Of a stretch of 64,000 bases of DNA, positions 18,312 to 26,466 are shown in pieces. The first letter of the stretch is position 1, and each line of letters begins with the position of its first letter. The DNA comes from Brevundimonas subvibrioides ATCC 15264 (GTDB lineage: Bacteria; Pseudomonadota; Alphaproteobacteria; Caulobacterales; Caulobacteraceae): assembly GCF_000144605.1 (NCBI RefSeq), contig NC_014375.1:1860001-1924000 (forward strand), given 5' to 3'. The position numbers and the translations under genes were made by a program. Below the pieces are notes generated by a model. That model was not told the DNA's origin. It saw nothing but the letters and a program-made list of their open reading frames with translations, and searched no databases.

Positions 18312-18739
18312 TGGCCAAGAGTCCCAACGCGTTCCGGACGATCTCGGAGGCCGCCGAGGCGGTGGGCGCGCCCCAGCATGTGCTGCGGTTCTGGGAAACG
18401 AAATTCACCTTCATCACGCCGGTGAAGCGCGCCGGCGGACGCCGGTTCTATCGCCCCCAGGATGTCGTGGTGCTCAAGGCGGTCCGTCGACTGCTCCACG
18501 ACGAGGGCCTGACCATCAAGGGTGTCCAGCGCCTGCACAAGGATCAGGGGCTGGCGCGCCTGGCGGCCTACGGCGATCCGGAAGCGGCGTTCAGCATGGA
18601 CGCGGCGCCGGGATCGGCGAGCCCGTCTGCCGTTGGCGAATCGAACCCGGCCTCCGACGGCGCCGATGCGCGGTTGCGCAGCGTCCTGGCCGATCTGGAG
18701 CAGGCGCGGGCGCGTCTGGACGCCGTTCTGGCGCGCTGA
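18311..18739 (+). CDS. MerR-family transcriptional regulator
   Basis: One hundred and forty-two residues with an N-terminal winged helix: [22 protein letters not shown], then [33 protein letters not shown], the MerR helix-turn-helix and wing. The C-terminus is a short coiled coil ([17 protein letters not shown]) after an Ala/Ser-rich linker, without the cysteines of metal sensors. The place after ihfA is constant in many alphaproteobacteria, and the protein is usually annotated only as MerR-type. Its ligand is unknown. Confidence 0.9.
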   Translation: MAKSPNAFRTISEAAEAVGAPQHVLRFWETKFTFITPVKRAGGRRFYRPQDVVVLKAVRRLLHDEGLTIKGVQRLHKDQGLARLAAYGDPEAAFSMDAAPGSASPSAVGESNPASDGADARLRSVLADLEQARARLDAVLAR

Positions 18740-18800
18740 GGTCGATTGCGACTTTTAGGGTTTGCGGGGATGCGAACCCCCCGCTATAGGACCGGCCTCT

Positions 18801-18877
<77 letters not shown>

Positions 18878-19190
18878 TTAAAATCAATGGTCTGTCGTAA
18901 TGGCGACGCGGTGGTGATCCACTGCGTCGCCATTATGCCTTCACAGCCTCGACGGGCGTCAGAATGACGGCGATGTGCCTGTCCGCCACCGATCGCGCGG
19001 TGGTCCAACGGTCGTTTGCAGCACAGCCTTGATCGGACCCATCCACGGCGCACTGACCTGTGATCTGCGCCGCAACGGTCCACGGATGAACAGCATCGCC
19101 GATCCCGTCCCGGTTCCGCCGGGACCCAATAGCGAAAAATACAAAGTACGGCGTGACCTCGTGGATCGAACCCTCAGTGACACTACCTAT
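18878..19190 (+). other. Non-coding stretch between tRNA-Pro and the chemoreceptor gene
   Basis: About 310 bases with no supported gene. It holds a long hairpin just after the tRNA (18898-18935) and becomes AT-richer towards its 3' end, where the chemoreceptor promoter is expected. A 39-codon frame at 19086-19205 was considered and set aside. Confidence 0.5.
18898..18935. other. Long perfect hairpin downstream of tRNA-Pro
   Basis: TAATGGCGACGC (18898-18909) pairs perfectly with GCGTCGCCATTA (18924-18935). Inside this, four or five further pairs close on a TGAT loop. There is no T-run after it, so it is not a classical terminator; it could end tRNA transcription or be a protein-binding site. 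Confidence 0.5.
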
Positions 19191-19205
19191 TTAAACGATC
19201 TTTAA
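19191..19205 (+). promoter_or_regulatory. CtrA-type binding box
   Basis: Perfect TTAA-N7-TTAA (19191-19194 and 19202-19205), the recognition pattern of the Caulobacterales cell-cycle regulator CtrA, which drives motility and chemotaxis genes. With the box at about -35, transcription would begin near 19235-19240, just before the GTGGGG ribosome site and the TTG at 19256. Confidence 0.6.
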
Positions 19206-19255
19206 GCCCCACCTTGGAGTATTCGCTAGCTTCTAGACATACCCGTGGGGACCTC

Positions 19256-21520
19256 TTGCTGAGACGATCCTTTACCCTTGGAGCCCTCGCCTTCGCGGCT
19301 CTCTTCGTCCTTGCCGCCGCCGCCAACTTTCAGATCGTGGATACCATCCGCGTCGGCGGGGGTGCCTATCAGTCGATCGTCCGCGACAAGGACCTGGTCG
19401 CCGACATCCTGCCTCCGCCGGCCTACGTCATCGAAGCCAATCTGGAAGCCTCCCAGGCCTTCATCGGTCCGGATGATGTCGATCGCCACAGTCAGCGCCT
19501 GACCGAGCTTCGCCGGCAGTATGCGGACCGCATGGCCTTCTGGGCGGCGTCCGACCTGCCGGCGGACATCAAGGCGACCCTGGCCGAGAAGGTGGACCGT
19601 CCGGCGCAGGCCTTCTGGGTGGCGGTGGAACAGGGATTGATCCCCGCCCTCAAGCGCGGGGATCCCGCCGCGTCGGCGGCGGCGTACGACGAGGTCCAGG
19701 CCGCCTATCGCGACCACAGGCAGGGCGTCGACACCGCGGTACGGCAGGCCACCGACCTGCAGAAGCTCAACGAAGCCGAGGCCGTCTCGGTCGGCGCAAC
19801 GGGCGACGCGGCCATGGCGGTGGGAGCGTTGATCCTGTTGGGCGTGCTGGGTCTGGCGGTCGTGCTGCTGATCCGGACGGTGTTCGCGCCGCTCGGCGAC
19901 CTCACGCAAACCCTGACGGCGATGTCCCAGGGCCGCACGGACGTCGCGCTGGGCGCGACCAGCCGGAAGGACGAACTGGGCGCGATCAGCCGGGCGGTCA
20001 TCGCCCTGCAGGATCTGATCGTCGCCCGGATGCGCGAGGCCTCGATCGGTGCGGCCGATGCCGCGGCCCTGATGGTGGCGGCCAAGCGCAACCAGGCCGT
20101 GATCGAGTTCGATCTGGACGGCACGATCCTGGACGCCAACGAGAATTTCCTGAAGGTCGTCGGCTATTCGCTTTCCGACATCGTCGGCCGTCAGCACCGC
20201 ATGTTCGTGGATCCAGCCTATGCAGCGTCCGAGGACTATGCCGAACTCTGGCGCAGGCTGCGGGACGGCCAGTTCGTCTCCGACCGGTTCGTGCGGGTCG
20301 GCCGGAACGGCGAGCGGATCATCCTGGACGCCGCGTACAATCCGATCCTCGGCCCGGACGGTGCGCCCTACAAGGTGGTCAAGTTCGCCAGCGACATCAC
20401 GGCGGCCGAAACCCAGCGCATCGAAATGGAGGCGCGTCGGGCGGCCCTCGCCGCCGAGCAGGCCGGCATCGTCGCGGAGACCGGTCGCGGGCTGACGGCC
20501 CTGGCCGCCGGCGACCTGTCCTATCGGATCGAGCCGGAGTTTCCGGGCGAGTACGCGCAACTGAAGGCGGACTTCAATGCGGCGATGGGCAAGCTGGCCG
20601 ATGCCATGGGCATGATCACCGCCAACGCCTCGGCCATGCAGGTCGGCTCGAGCGAGATCAGCCAGGCCGCCGACGACCTGTCGCGCCGGACCGAGCAGCA
20701 GGCCGCGACCCTGGAGCAGACCGCGGCGGCGCTGGACCAGATCACGGCCACCGTGCGCCGCACGGCGGAGGGTGCCCAGCGTGCCAATGTGGTGGTCGCC
20801 GACGCGCGTCAGGACGCCGAGACCAGCGGCCAGATCGTGTCCCGCGCCGTGACCGCCATGGGCCAGATCCAGAACTCGGCCGAGCAGATCAGCCAGATCA
20901 TCGGTGTCATCGACGAGATCGCCTTCCAGACCAACCTTCTGGCGCTGAACGCCGGGGTCGAGGCGGCCCGGGCCGGCGATGCGGGTCGCGGCTTCGCGGT
21001 CGTCGCGTCCGAGGTCCGGGCCCTGGCCCAGCGCTCGGCCGAGGCGGCCAGGGAGATCAAGGCCTTGATCTCGGCCTCGACCGATCAGGTGCGCGACGGC
21101 GTCGGGTTGGTCGGCCAGACCGGTGAGGCCCTGACCGCCATCGTCGGCCGGGTCATGGAGATCAACGGACTGATGGCGGAGATTAACGCCTCGGCGCAGG
21201 AACAGGCCACCGCGCTCAGCCAGGTCAACACGGCCGTCAACCAGATGGACCAGACGACCCAGCAGAACGCGGCCATGGTCGAGCAGTCCACCGCCGCGAG
21301 CCACAACCTGTCCCAGGAGGCGAGCGAACTGGCCCAGCTGGTCGGACGCTTCCGGATCGGCGCGGCCGCCGGAACCACGGCGCGGGTCGTGCCCGGTCCG
21401 GGCCACGCCGCCCACGACCGCAGCGGCGGCCCCGTGCGACGGCAGGCCGCGCCCCGGCGATCAGGCGGTGCCGCGCTCGCCCTTGCCGCCCCGAGGGAAA
21501 TCGAATGGGAAACCTTTTGA
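19256..21520 (+). CDS. Methyl-accepting chemotaxis protein with PAS domain and CheR-docking tail
   Basis: Inner-membrane chemoreceptor of about 754 residues. In order: a membrane helix (about residues 7-28), a periplasmic helical sensor (about 30-185), a second membrane helix (about 192-214), HAMP (to about 265), a PAS domain (about 285-390, with [20 protein letters not shown]), a second HAMP-like stretch (about 415-465), and the MA signalling domain, whose hairpin tip reads [20 protein letters not shown]. The protein ends in EWETF, the pentapeptide that tethers CheR and CheB in high-abundance receptors. TTG 19256 is preferred: GTGGGG precedes it and the CtrA box lies 50 bases upstream. TTG 19214 would add 14 residues. 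Ligand unknown. Confidence 0.92.
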   Translation: MLRRSFTLGALAFAALFVLAAAANFQIVDTIRVGGGAYQSIVRDKDLVADILPPPAYVIEANLEASQAFIGPDDVDRHSQRLTELRRQYADRMAFWAASDLPADIKATLAEKVDRPAQAFWVAVEQGLIPALKRGDPAASAAAYDEVQAAYRDHRQGVDTAVRQATDLQKLNEAEAVSVGATGDAAMAVGALILLGVLGLAVVLLIRTVFAPLGDLTQTLTAMSQGRTDVALGATSRKDELGAISRAVIALQDLIVARMREASIGAADAAALMVAAKRNQAVIEFDLDGTILDANENFLKVVGYSLSDIVGRQHRMFVDPAYAASEDYAELWRRLRDGQFVSDRFVRVGRNGERIILDAAYNPILGPDGAPYKVVKFASDITAAETQRIEMEARRAALAAEQAGIVAETGRGLTALAAGDLSYRIEPEFPGEYAQLKADFNAAMGKLADAMGMITANASAMQVGSSEISQAADDLSRRTEQQAATLEQTAAALDQITATVRRTAEGAQRANVVVADARQDAETSGQIVSRAVTAMGQIQNSAEQISQIIGVIDEIAFQTNLLALNAGVEAARAGDAGRGFAVVASEVRALAQRSAEAAREIKALISASTDQVRDGVGLVGQTGEALTAIVGRVMEINGLMAEINASAQEQATALSQVNTAVNQMDQTTQQNAAMVEQSTAASHNLSQEASELAQLVGRFRIGAAAGTTARVVPGPGHAAHDRSGGPVRRQAAPRRSGGAALALAAPREIEWETF

Positions 21521-21593
21521 TGGCCCGGTCGCCGATCGGCGGTCCGTCCGGACGCCCGGCCGCGAATCGCCGCCTTGCCGATGCCCGGCGCCT

Positions 21594-21818
21594 CTAGTCC
21601 TGCTTGGGACGTCCAAAGCCGAACGGGCGGCCTTCGGACCAACTCAGCAGCGGCAGCAGGGGGATCCCCCAGGCGGTGCCGGCAATGCCGTAGAAGAGAA
21701 GCTGCACCAGCGGGTGCTCCGGCAGCCGGGCGCCCAGGCTGACGACGGCCCAGACGTAGAAGGTCAGGAAGGCGACGATCCCTAAGGACGCCACGGCTCT
21801 GCGCGTGCGAAGGCCCAT
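21594..21818 (-). CDS. DUF2842 membrane protein
   Basis: Seventy-four residues with two membrane helices (VASLGIVAFLTFYVWAVVSL and a second around LLFYGIAGTAWGIPLLPLL). The LLFYGIAGTAWGIPLLPLLSW stretch is the DUF2842 signature of alphaproteobacteria. ATG 21818 overlaps the stop of the upstream membrane gene in ATGA, so they form a two-gene operon. Function unknown. Confidence 0.8.
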   Translation of the reverse strand: MGLRTRRAVASLGIVAFLTFYVWAVVSLGARLPEHPLVQLLFYGIAGTAWGIPLLPLLSWSEGRPFGFGRPKQD

Positions 21819-22075
21819 CAGCGGGTGTTCCGGAACAGGTAGAAGGCCACAAGGGCCAGAATCGCCCCGCCGGCGGCCCAGGCCGTCCACAGGAAGTCGT
21901 CCATGGTGGCCGCGCCGAAGACGCGCACGGCCAGGAACCAGCCGCAGGCCGCTCCGGTCGCGCTGACCAGGGACGCCGCGAACAGCCCCCGCCGCCCGGT
22001 CAGCATGTCGGCGATCCAGGCGACGGCGAAGACGCCCACCAAGGCCGCGACGATATCGGCATATTCCAAGGCCAT
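21818..22075 (-). CDS. Small three-helix membrane protein
   Basis: Eighty-five residues, mostly hydrophobic, with three predicted membrane helices. The central RRGLFAASLVSATGAACGWFL recalls the glycine-rich transglycosylase-associated (GlsB/YeaQ-like) proteins, and some Caulobacterales homologues carry that label, but the resemblance is weak. It precedes the DUF2842 gene with a four-base overlap. No enzymatic residues can be named. Confidence 0.6.
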   Translation of the reverse strand: MALEYADIVAALVGVFAVAWIADMLTGRRGLFAASLVSATGAACGWFLAVRVFGAATMDDFLWTAWAAGGAILALVAFYLFRNTR

Positions 22076-22202
22076 CTCCTGAAGCGCGCCTGCAAGCCCG
22101 CCTGCGTCATCAAACCCGACTCGATCTTGCCACCGGGCGGGAGCATACCGCGCCGGTCGCCCGATGAGGCGTCACTGTATCCGTCCAATCGACAGGCGTC
22201 GA

Positions 22203-23294
22203 ATGAACCGTTTCGGAAATTCCAGCCAATCCCGCCCGGTGGCGATCTGGCTATTCGCGTGCGCGGCAATGGTGTTCGCCATGGTGGTGATCGGGGGCAT
22301 CACACGTCTGACCGGCTCGGGGCTGTCGATCACGGAATGGAAGCCGATCATGGGGGCCCTGCCGCCCCTGAACGCCGCGGACTGGTCCGAGGCCTTCGAG
22401 AAGTACAAGGCCATTCCCCAGTACGCCCAGGTCAATGCGGGCATGAGCATGGCGGACTTCCAGTCCATCTTCTGGTGGGAGTGGGCCCACCGGCTGTTCG
22501 GGCGGCTGGTCGGGGCCGTGTTCGCCCTGCCGTTCTTCTTCTTCCTCGCCTGCCGGCTGTTCCCCGAGCGGTCGCTGCTGGGGCGGCTGGCCATGCCGAC
22601 GCGGCTGATCTGGCGCTGTGCCCTGCTCTTGGCCATGGGCGGGATGCAGGGCGTCATCGGCTGGTGGATGGTGTCCTCGGGCCTGTCGGAGCGCGTCGAT
22701 GTGGCCCCCGAGCGCCTGACCACCCACCTGGGTCTGGCCCTGCTGATCTTCGCGGGGCTGATCTGGACGGCCCTGGAGGCCTGGAGCGGGGAGGACCACA
22801 ACCGTGCGCCGCAGGGCTGGAGCCGCGGCGCGGCGATCCTGTGGGGCGCCGTCTTCATCCAGTGCCTGCTGGGCGGGCTGGTGGCGGGGGCCAAGGCGGG
22901 CTTCATCTACACCGACTGGCCGCTGATGAACGGGGCGCTGCTGGCACCGGTCGACTGGGGCAAGGGCGGCTGGGCCTTCCTGCACGACCAGGCGCTGGTG
23001 CAGTTCAATCACCGGATCTGGGCCTATGGCCTGCTGATCGGCGGAACGGTCTATGCGGTCCAGGCCTGGCGGTGGAAACTGGCCGAGGGGCTGGGCACGT
23101 CGGCCTTCGTCGTCGGCGGGGCGCTGTGGATGCAGGCCCTGCTGGGGATCGTGACCCTGATCAGCGTCGTGCCCCTGTGGCTGGGCGGGCTGCACCAGGC
23201 CGGGGCGGCGATCGTCCTGGCCCTCGTGACCGCCAATCTGTGGATGGTGCGGCGGTCGCAACCCCGGCTTTTCATGTCGGGACCGCGTCGATAG
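22203..23294 (+). CDS. ctaA: Heme A synthase (COX15/CtaA)
   Basis: Oxidises the C8 methyl of heme O to the formyl group of heme A for cytochrome c oxidase; inner membrane, eight helices, 363 residues. The type-2 signatures are present: [32 protein letters not shown], and later histidines in [19 protein letters not shown] and GLHQAGA that bind heme. ATG 22203 gives the usual short cytoplasmic leader; an upstream start would add a charged, unrelated stretch. A 7-bp hairpin (GCGGTAT/ATACCGC, 23307-23324) lies 12 bases after the stop. Confidence 0.95.
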   Translation: MNRFGNSSQSRPVAIWLFACAAMVFAMVVIGGITRLTGSGLSITEWKPIMGALPPLNAADWSEAFEKYKAIPQYAQVNAGMSMADFQSIFWWEWAHRLFGRLVGAVFALPFFFFLACRLFPERSLLGRLAMPTRLIWRCALLLAMGGMQGVIGWWMVSSGLSERVDVAPERLTTHLGLALLIFAGLIWTALEAWSGEDHNRAPQGWSRGAAILWGAVFIQCLLGGLVAGAKAGFIYTDWPLMNGALLAPVDWGKGGWAFLHDQALVQFNHRIWAYGLLIGGTVYAVQAWRWKLAEGLGTSAFVVGGALWMQALLGIVTLISVVPLWLGGLHQAGAAIVLALVTANLWMVRRSQPRLFMSGPRR

Positions 23295-23381
23295 GGCGTG
23301 TTTGATGCGGTATTTTCATACCGCTATCGAAAAGTCGTTGCAGAACAATCGCTTGATGCCGGTTCGGCGTTCATGCGGCCA

Positions 23382-23410
23382 TTGACGCCTGTGGACCCAT
23401 CCTCTACTAG
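23382..23410 (+). promoter_or_regulatory. Candidate promoter of rplM-rpsI
   Basis: TTGACG (23382-23387), 17 bases, then TACTAG (23405-23410), 60 bases before the rplM start. The -35 matches the Caulobacterales housekeeping form TTGACG well; the -10 is weaker. Confidence 0.5.
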
Positions 23411-23470
23411 CGCGCCTTCGCTCGCTTCGGACCGTCCGGAGCGAACCCTCCTGTTTCCGGAACCCACCTC

Positions 23471-23947
23471 ATGCTGAAGAGCACCACGGCTGCGTTGAAG
23501 CCGTCAGAGGTCGACAAGAAGTGGATCGTCATCGACGCCGAAGGCGTCGTGGTCGGCCGTCTCGCGACCTTCATCGCCATGCGCCTGCGCGGCAAGCACC
23601 TGCCGACCTACACCCCCCACGTTGACTCGGGCGACCACGTCATCGTCGTCAACGCCGACAAGGTGGTGTTCACGGGCAAGAAGCTGACCGACAAGATCTA
23701 CTACCGCCACACCGGCCACCCGGGCGGCATCAAGCAGACCACGCCCCAGAAGGTCCTGAACGGCCGCTTCCCCGAGCGCGTCCTGGAAAAGGCCGTCGAG
23801 CGCATGCTGCCCAAGGAAAGCCCGCTGGCGCGCCAGCAGATGACGCACCTGCGCATCTTCGCCGGCCCGACCCACACGCACGACGCCCAGCAGCCTGAAG
23901 TCATCGACTTCAAGGCCCGCTCGCCCAAGAACGCCCGGAGCCTCTGA
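23471..23947 (+). CDS. rplM: 50S ribosomal protein L13
   Basis: Large-subunit protein that assembles early on 23S rRNA. The 158 residues carry [20 protein letters not shown], the [20 protein letters not shown] core and [24 protein letters not shown]. Followed two bases later by rpsI, the universal L13-S9 pair; strong expression is expected. Confidence 0.98.
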   Translation: MLKSTTAALKPSEVDKKWIVIDAEGVVVGRLATFIAMRLRGKHLPTYTPHVDSGDHVIVVNADKVVFTGKKLTDKIYYRHTGHPGGIKQTTPQKVLNGRFPERVLEKAVERMLPKESPLARQQMTHLRIFAGPTHTHDAQQPEVIDFKARSPKNARSL

Positions 23948-23949
23948 TC

Positions 23950-24450
23950 ATGACCGACGTCACGCAAGAAGCGGCTACCGGTTTCGACGCCCTGAAGGGC
24001 CTCGCCACCTCGGACAACGGCTACGACAACTCGGCCCCCGTCTACGAAAAGAAGGTGGACGCCCAGGGTCGCGCCTATTCGACCGGCAAGCGCAAGAACG
24101 CCATCGCCCGCGTCTGGGTCATGCCCGGCACCGGCAAGTTCACGATCAACGGCAAGGATCAGATGCAGTATTTCGCTCGCGAAATCCTGCGCATGATGAT
24201 CGCCCAGCCGCTGGTCGTCTGCGGTCGTGAAACCGAGTTCGACGTGGTCTGCACGGTCGAGGGCTCGGGCCTGTCCGGCCAGGCCGGCGCGATCCGCCAC
24301 GGCCTGTCGCACGCCCTGACCCACTACGAGCCGGCGCTTCGTCCGGTCCTGAAGCCGCACGGCTTCCTGACCCGCGACAGCCGCGTCGTCGAGCGCAAGA
24401 AGTACGGCCGCGCCAAGGCCCGCAAGTCCTTCCAGTTCTCGAAGCGCTAA
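23950..24450 (+). CDS. rpsI: 30S ribosomal protein S9
   Basis: Small-subunit head protein whose C-terminal tail reaches the P-site tRNA. The 166 residues include an alphaproteobacterial N-terminal extension of about 40 residues, then [20 protein letters not shown] and the conserved end [16 protein letters not shown], finishing in the tRNA-contacting Lys-Arg. Ends 24 bases before a strong terminator. Confidence 0.98.
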   Translation: MTDVTQEAATGFDALKGLATSDNGYDNSAPVYEKKVDAQGRAYSTGKRKNAIARVWVMPGTGKFTINGKDQMQYFAREILRMMIAQPLVVCGRETEFDVVCTVEGSGLSGQAGAIRHGLSHALTHYEPALRPVLKPHGFLTRDSRVVERKKYGRAKARKSFQFSKR

Positions 24451-24474
24451 GCCGTTTCACCGCGGTTTGGATGA

Positions 24475-24505
24475 GGGCGCTTCGGGACACCGAAGCGCCC
24501 TTTTT
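24475..24505 (+). terminator. Intrinsic terminator after rpsI
   Basis: GGGCGCTTCGG (24475-24485) pairs with CCGAAGCGCCC (24490-24500) around a four-base GACA loop and is followed by TTTTTC. It separates the ribosomal operon from argC. Confidence 0.92.
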
Positions 24506-24523
24506 CTTGGTCGGAATACACTC

Positions 24524-25462
24524 ATGACCCACACCATCTTCATCGACGGCGAGGCCGGGACCACGGGGCTGGAGATCCGGCAGCGGCTGGAGGGACGCGC
24601 CGATCTGACATTCATCTCCCTGACCGGCGACCGGCGAAAGGACCCCGCCGCGCGCGCCGAGGCGCTGAATGCGGCCGATGCCGTGATCCTGTGCCTGCCG
24701 GACGATGCGGCCAGGGATGCCGTCGCCATGATCGAGAACCCGGACGTGCGGGTCATCGACGCCTCCACGGCCTTCCGCGTCGCGACCGGCTGGACCTATG
24801 GCTTTCCCGAGATGGACGCGGTCCAGCGGGGCGAGATCATCGGCTCGCGACGCGTATCGAACCCCGGATGCTATCCAACGGGCTTCATCGGCTTGATACG
24901 GCCGCTGGTGAAGGCCGCACTGGTGCCCGCTGACTGGCCGGTGACGGTCAACGCCGTGTCGGGCTATTCGGGCGGCGGGAAATCAATGATTGCCGAGTTT
25001 GAACAGGGCGAGGGCGCGCCGGCCTTCCGCGCCTATGGCCTGACGCTGCGGCACAAGCACGTGCCCGAGATGACGCGGCACAGCGGCCTGCACCACGATG
25101 TGCTGTTCGCGCCGGCGGTCGGCACCTATCGCCAGGGCATGCTGGTCGAGGTGCCGCTTCAGCTGGCGGCCCTGCCCGAGACGCCCTCGATCGACCGGCT
25201 GCACGGAGCCCTGGTCGAGGCCTATGACGGAGCCCGCTTCGTCGAAGTGGCCGGTCTGGACGAGACCGAGGCCATGACGGGCCTGGATCCCGAAGGCCTG
25301 AACGGCACCAACAGGATGCGTCTGCATGTGTTCGGGGACCGGGACGGCTCGCAGGCGCGGCTGGTGGCCCTGCTGGACAACCTCGGCAAGGGCGCGTCGG
25401 GGGCGGCGGTGCAGAACCTGAACCTGATGCTCGGTCTGGACGAGGCGACGGGCCTGGTCTGA
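24524..25462 (+). CDS. argC: N-acetyl-gamma-glutamyl-phosphate reductase, short form
   Basis: NADPH reduction of N-acetylglutamyl-phosphate in arginine synthesis. The 312 residues make it the shorter type 2 form. IFIDGEAGTTGLEIRQRL is the dinucleotide loop and SNPGCYPTGFIG holds the catalytic Cys. ATG 24524 is right for this form; the frame runs back through the terminator, which cannot be coding. The rpsI-argC order is also found in Caulobacter-type genomes. Confidence 0.94.
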   Translation: MTHTIFIDGEAGTTGLEIRQRLEGRADLTFISLTGDRRKDPAARAEALNAADAVILCLPDDAARDAVAMIENPDVRVIDASTAFRVATGWTYGFPEMDAVQRGEIIGSRRVSNPGCYPTGFIGLIRPLVKAALVPADWPVTVNAVSGYSGGGKSMIAEFEQGEGAPAFRAYGLTLRHKHVPEMTRHSGLHHDVLFAPAVGTYRQGMLVEVPLQLAALPETPSIDRLHGALVEAYDGARFVEVAGLDETEAMTGLDPEGLNGTNRMRLHVFGDRDGSQARLVALLDNLGKGASGAAVQNLNLMLGLDEATGLV

Positions 25463-25518
25463 GCGGGGCGGATATGACGCCTTGAAACCTCGCGCGTCAT
25501 GCCGACGTATGTAGGGCC

Positions 25519-26025
25519 ATGACCCAGACCTTCACGACCTCCCGCCGGGCCCTGCTGCTCGGTGCCGCCGCCACCGGGCTTGCGGCCTGTTCCTCTCCGG
25601 GCGAGGCGGATGCGTCCGAGGCGCAGTACGCCAACTCGCCGTTCCGCCGGATCACCGATGCCCAGTGGCGCGCGCGGCTGCCGGCCTCCAGCTACAATGT
25701 CCTGCGCCATGAGGCGACCGAACGGCCGGGCACCAGCCCGCTGAACAACGAGCACCGCGCGGGGACCTTCGTCTGCAAGGGCTGCGCGCTGCCGCTGTTC
25801 CGGTCGCAGACCAAGTACGACTCCGGCACCGGCTGGCCCAGCTTCTACGACTACATCCCCGGCTCGCTGGGCATGAAGACTGACCTGGCCATCGGTTTCC
25901 CGCGCACCGAATACCACTGCGCCCGTTGCCTGGGGCACCAGGGCCACGTCTTCGACGACGGCCCGCGGCCGACGGGCAAGCGCTACTGCAACAACGGCGT
26001 GGCGCTGACCTTTCAGCCGGCCTGA
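25519..26025 (+). CDS. msrB: Exported peptide-methionine (R)-S-oxide reductase
   Basis: Repairs R-methionine sulfoxide in proteins. The 168 residues open with a twin-arginine signal, TSRRALLLGAAATG, ending in the lipobox LAAC (Cys24), so this form is probably Tat-exported and lipid-anchored in the envelope. The mature enzyme has both zinc pairs (CKGC and CARC), the GTGWPSFYDYI motif and the catalytic RYCNNGVALTF. Tat export fits a protein that binds zinc before transport. The electron donor is not encoded nearby. Confidence 0.92.
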   Translation: MTQTFTTSRRALLLGAAATGLAACSSPGEADASEAQYANSPFRRITDAQWRARLPASSYNVLRHEATERPGTSPLNNEHRAGTFVCKGCALPLFRSQTKYDSGTGWPSFYDYIPGSLGMKTDLAIGFPRTEYHCARCLGHQGHVFDDGPRPTGKRYCNNGVALTFQPA

Positions 26026-26060
26026 GGCCCGGGATAAGCGAGAGCTTGATTCACGCCTTC

Positions 26061-26085
26061 GGTGGACCCACGAAGTGGGTCCACC
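26061..26085. terminator. Hairpin between convergent genes, terminator-like
   Basis: GGTGGACCCAC (26061-26071) and GTGGGTCCACC (26075-26085) form a perfect 11-bp stem with a GAA loop. It sits between msrB and the convergent membrane gene. There is no proper T-run, so termination is inferred from position. Confidence 0.55.
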
Positions 26086-26100
26086 TCAAACGATCGAGCG

Positions 26101-26466
26101 CTAGGGTGTGACCCGCATCGCCGAACGGACGGTCAGCCCGAACAGGACGGTGCAGACGATCACCAGCAGGGCGAAGTCGCGCCCCGGCAGGATGACCGGC
26201 ACCGCCGCCGCCAGCAGCATGAAGGCCGGGATGAAGGCCGCCCAGGGCAGGGAGCGCACATCGCGCGACACCATGGGCGCGGGCGGGGCGACGGCCCGGC
26301 TTTCGATCAGGGTGTTGAGCGCGACGTAGCAGGCCGAAAACCCGATCGCGATGACCGAATAGCGGAACAGATAGTCGGGGCGGCCGAAGGTCCCGGCGGT
26401 CAGGACCAGAAGGGTCAGGGCGGTGCCGGTGGCGACGGCCAGCAGCAGATTGGGTTCGACCTTCAA
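26101..26466 (-). CDS. Small membrane protein coupled to phaC
   Basis: One hundred and twenty-one residues with four predicted membrane helices (LLLAVATGTALTLLVLTAG, YSVIAIGFSACYVAL, FIPAFMLLAAAVPVIL and FALLVIVCTVLFGL). TTG 26466 overlaps the phaC stop in TTGA and has AAGG before it; longer frames run back into phaC. No family recognised. The tight coupling to PHA synthase suggests co-expression but gives no clear role. Confidence 0.6.
   Translation of the reverse strand: MKVEPNLLLAVATGTALTLLVLTAGTFGRPDYLFRYSVIAIGFSACYVALNTLIESRAVAPPAPMVSRDVRSLPWAAFIPAFMLLAAAVPVILPGRDFALLVIVCTVLFGLTVRSAMRVTP

Noticed and set aside
19086-19205. A 39-codon frame ahead of the chemoreceptor gene
   Set aside because: It overlaps the CtrA box and the expected promoter, has odd composition and no convincing ribosome site.
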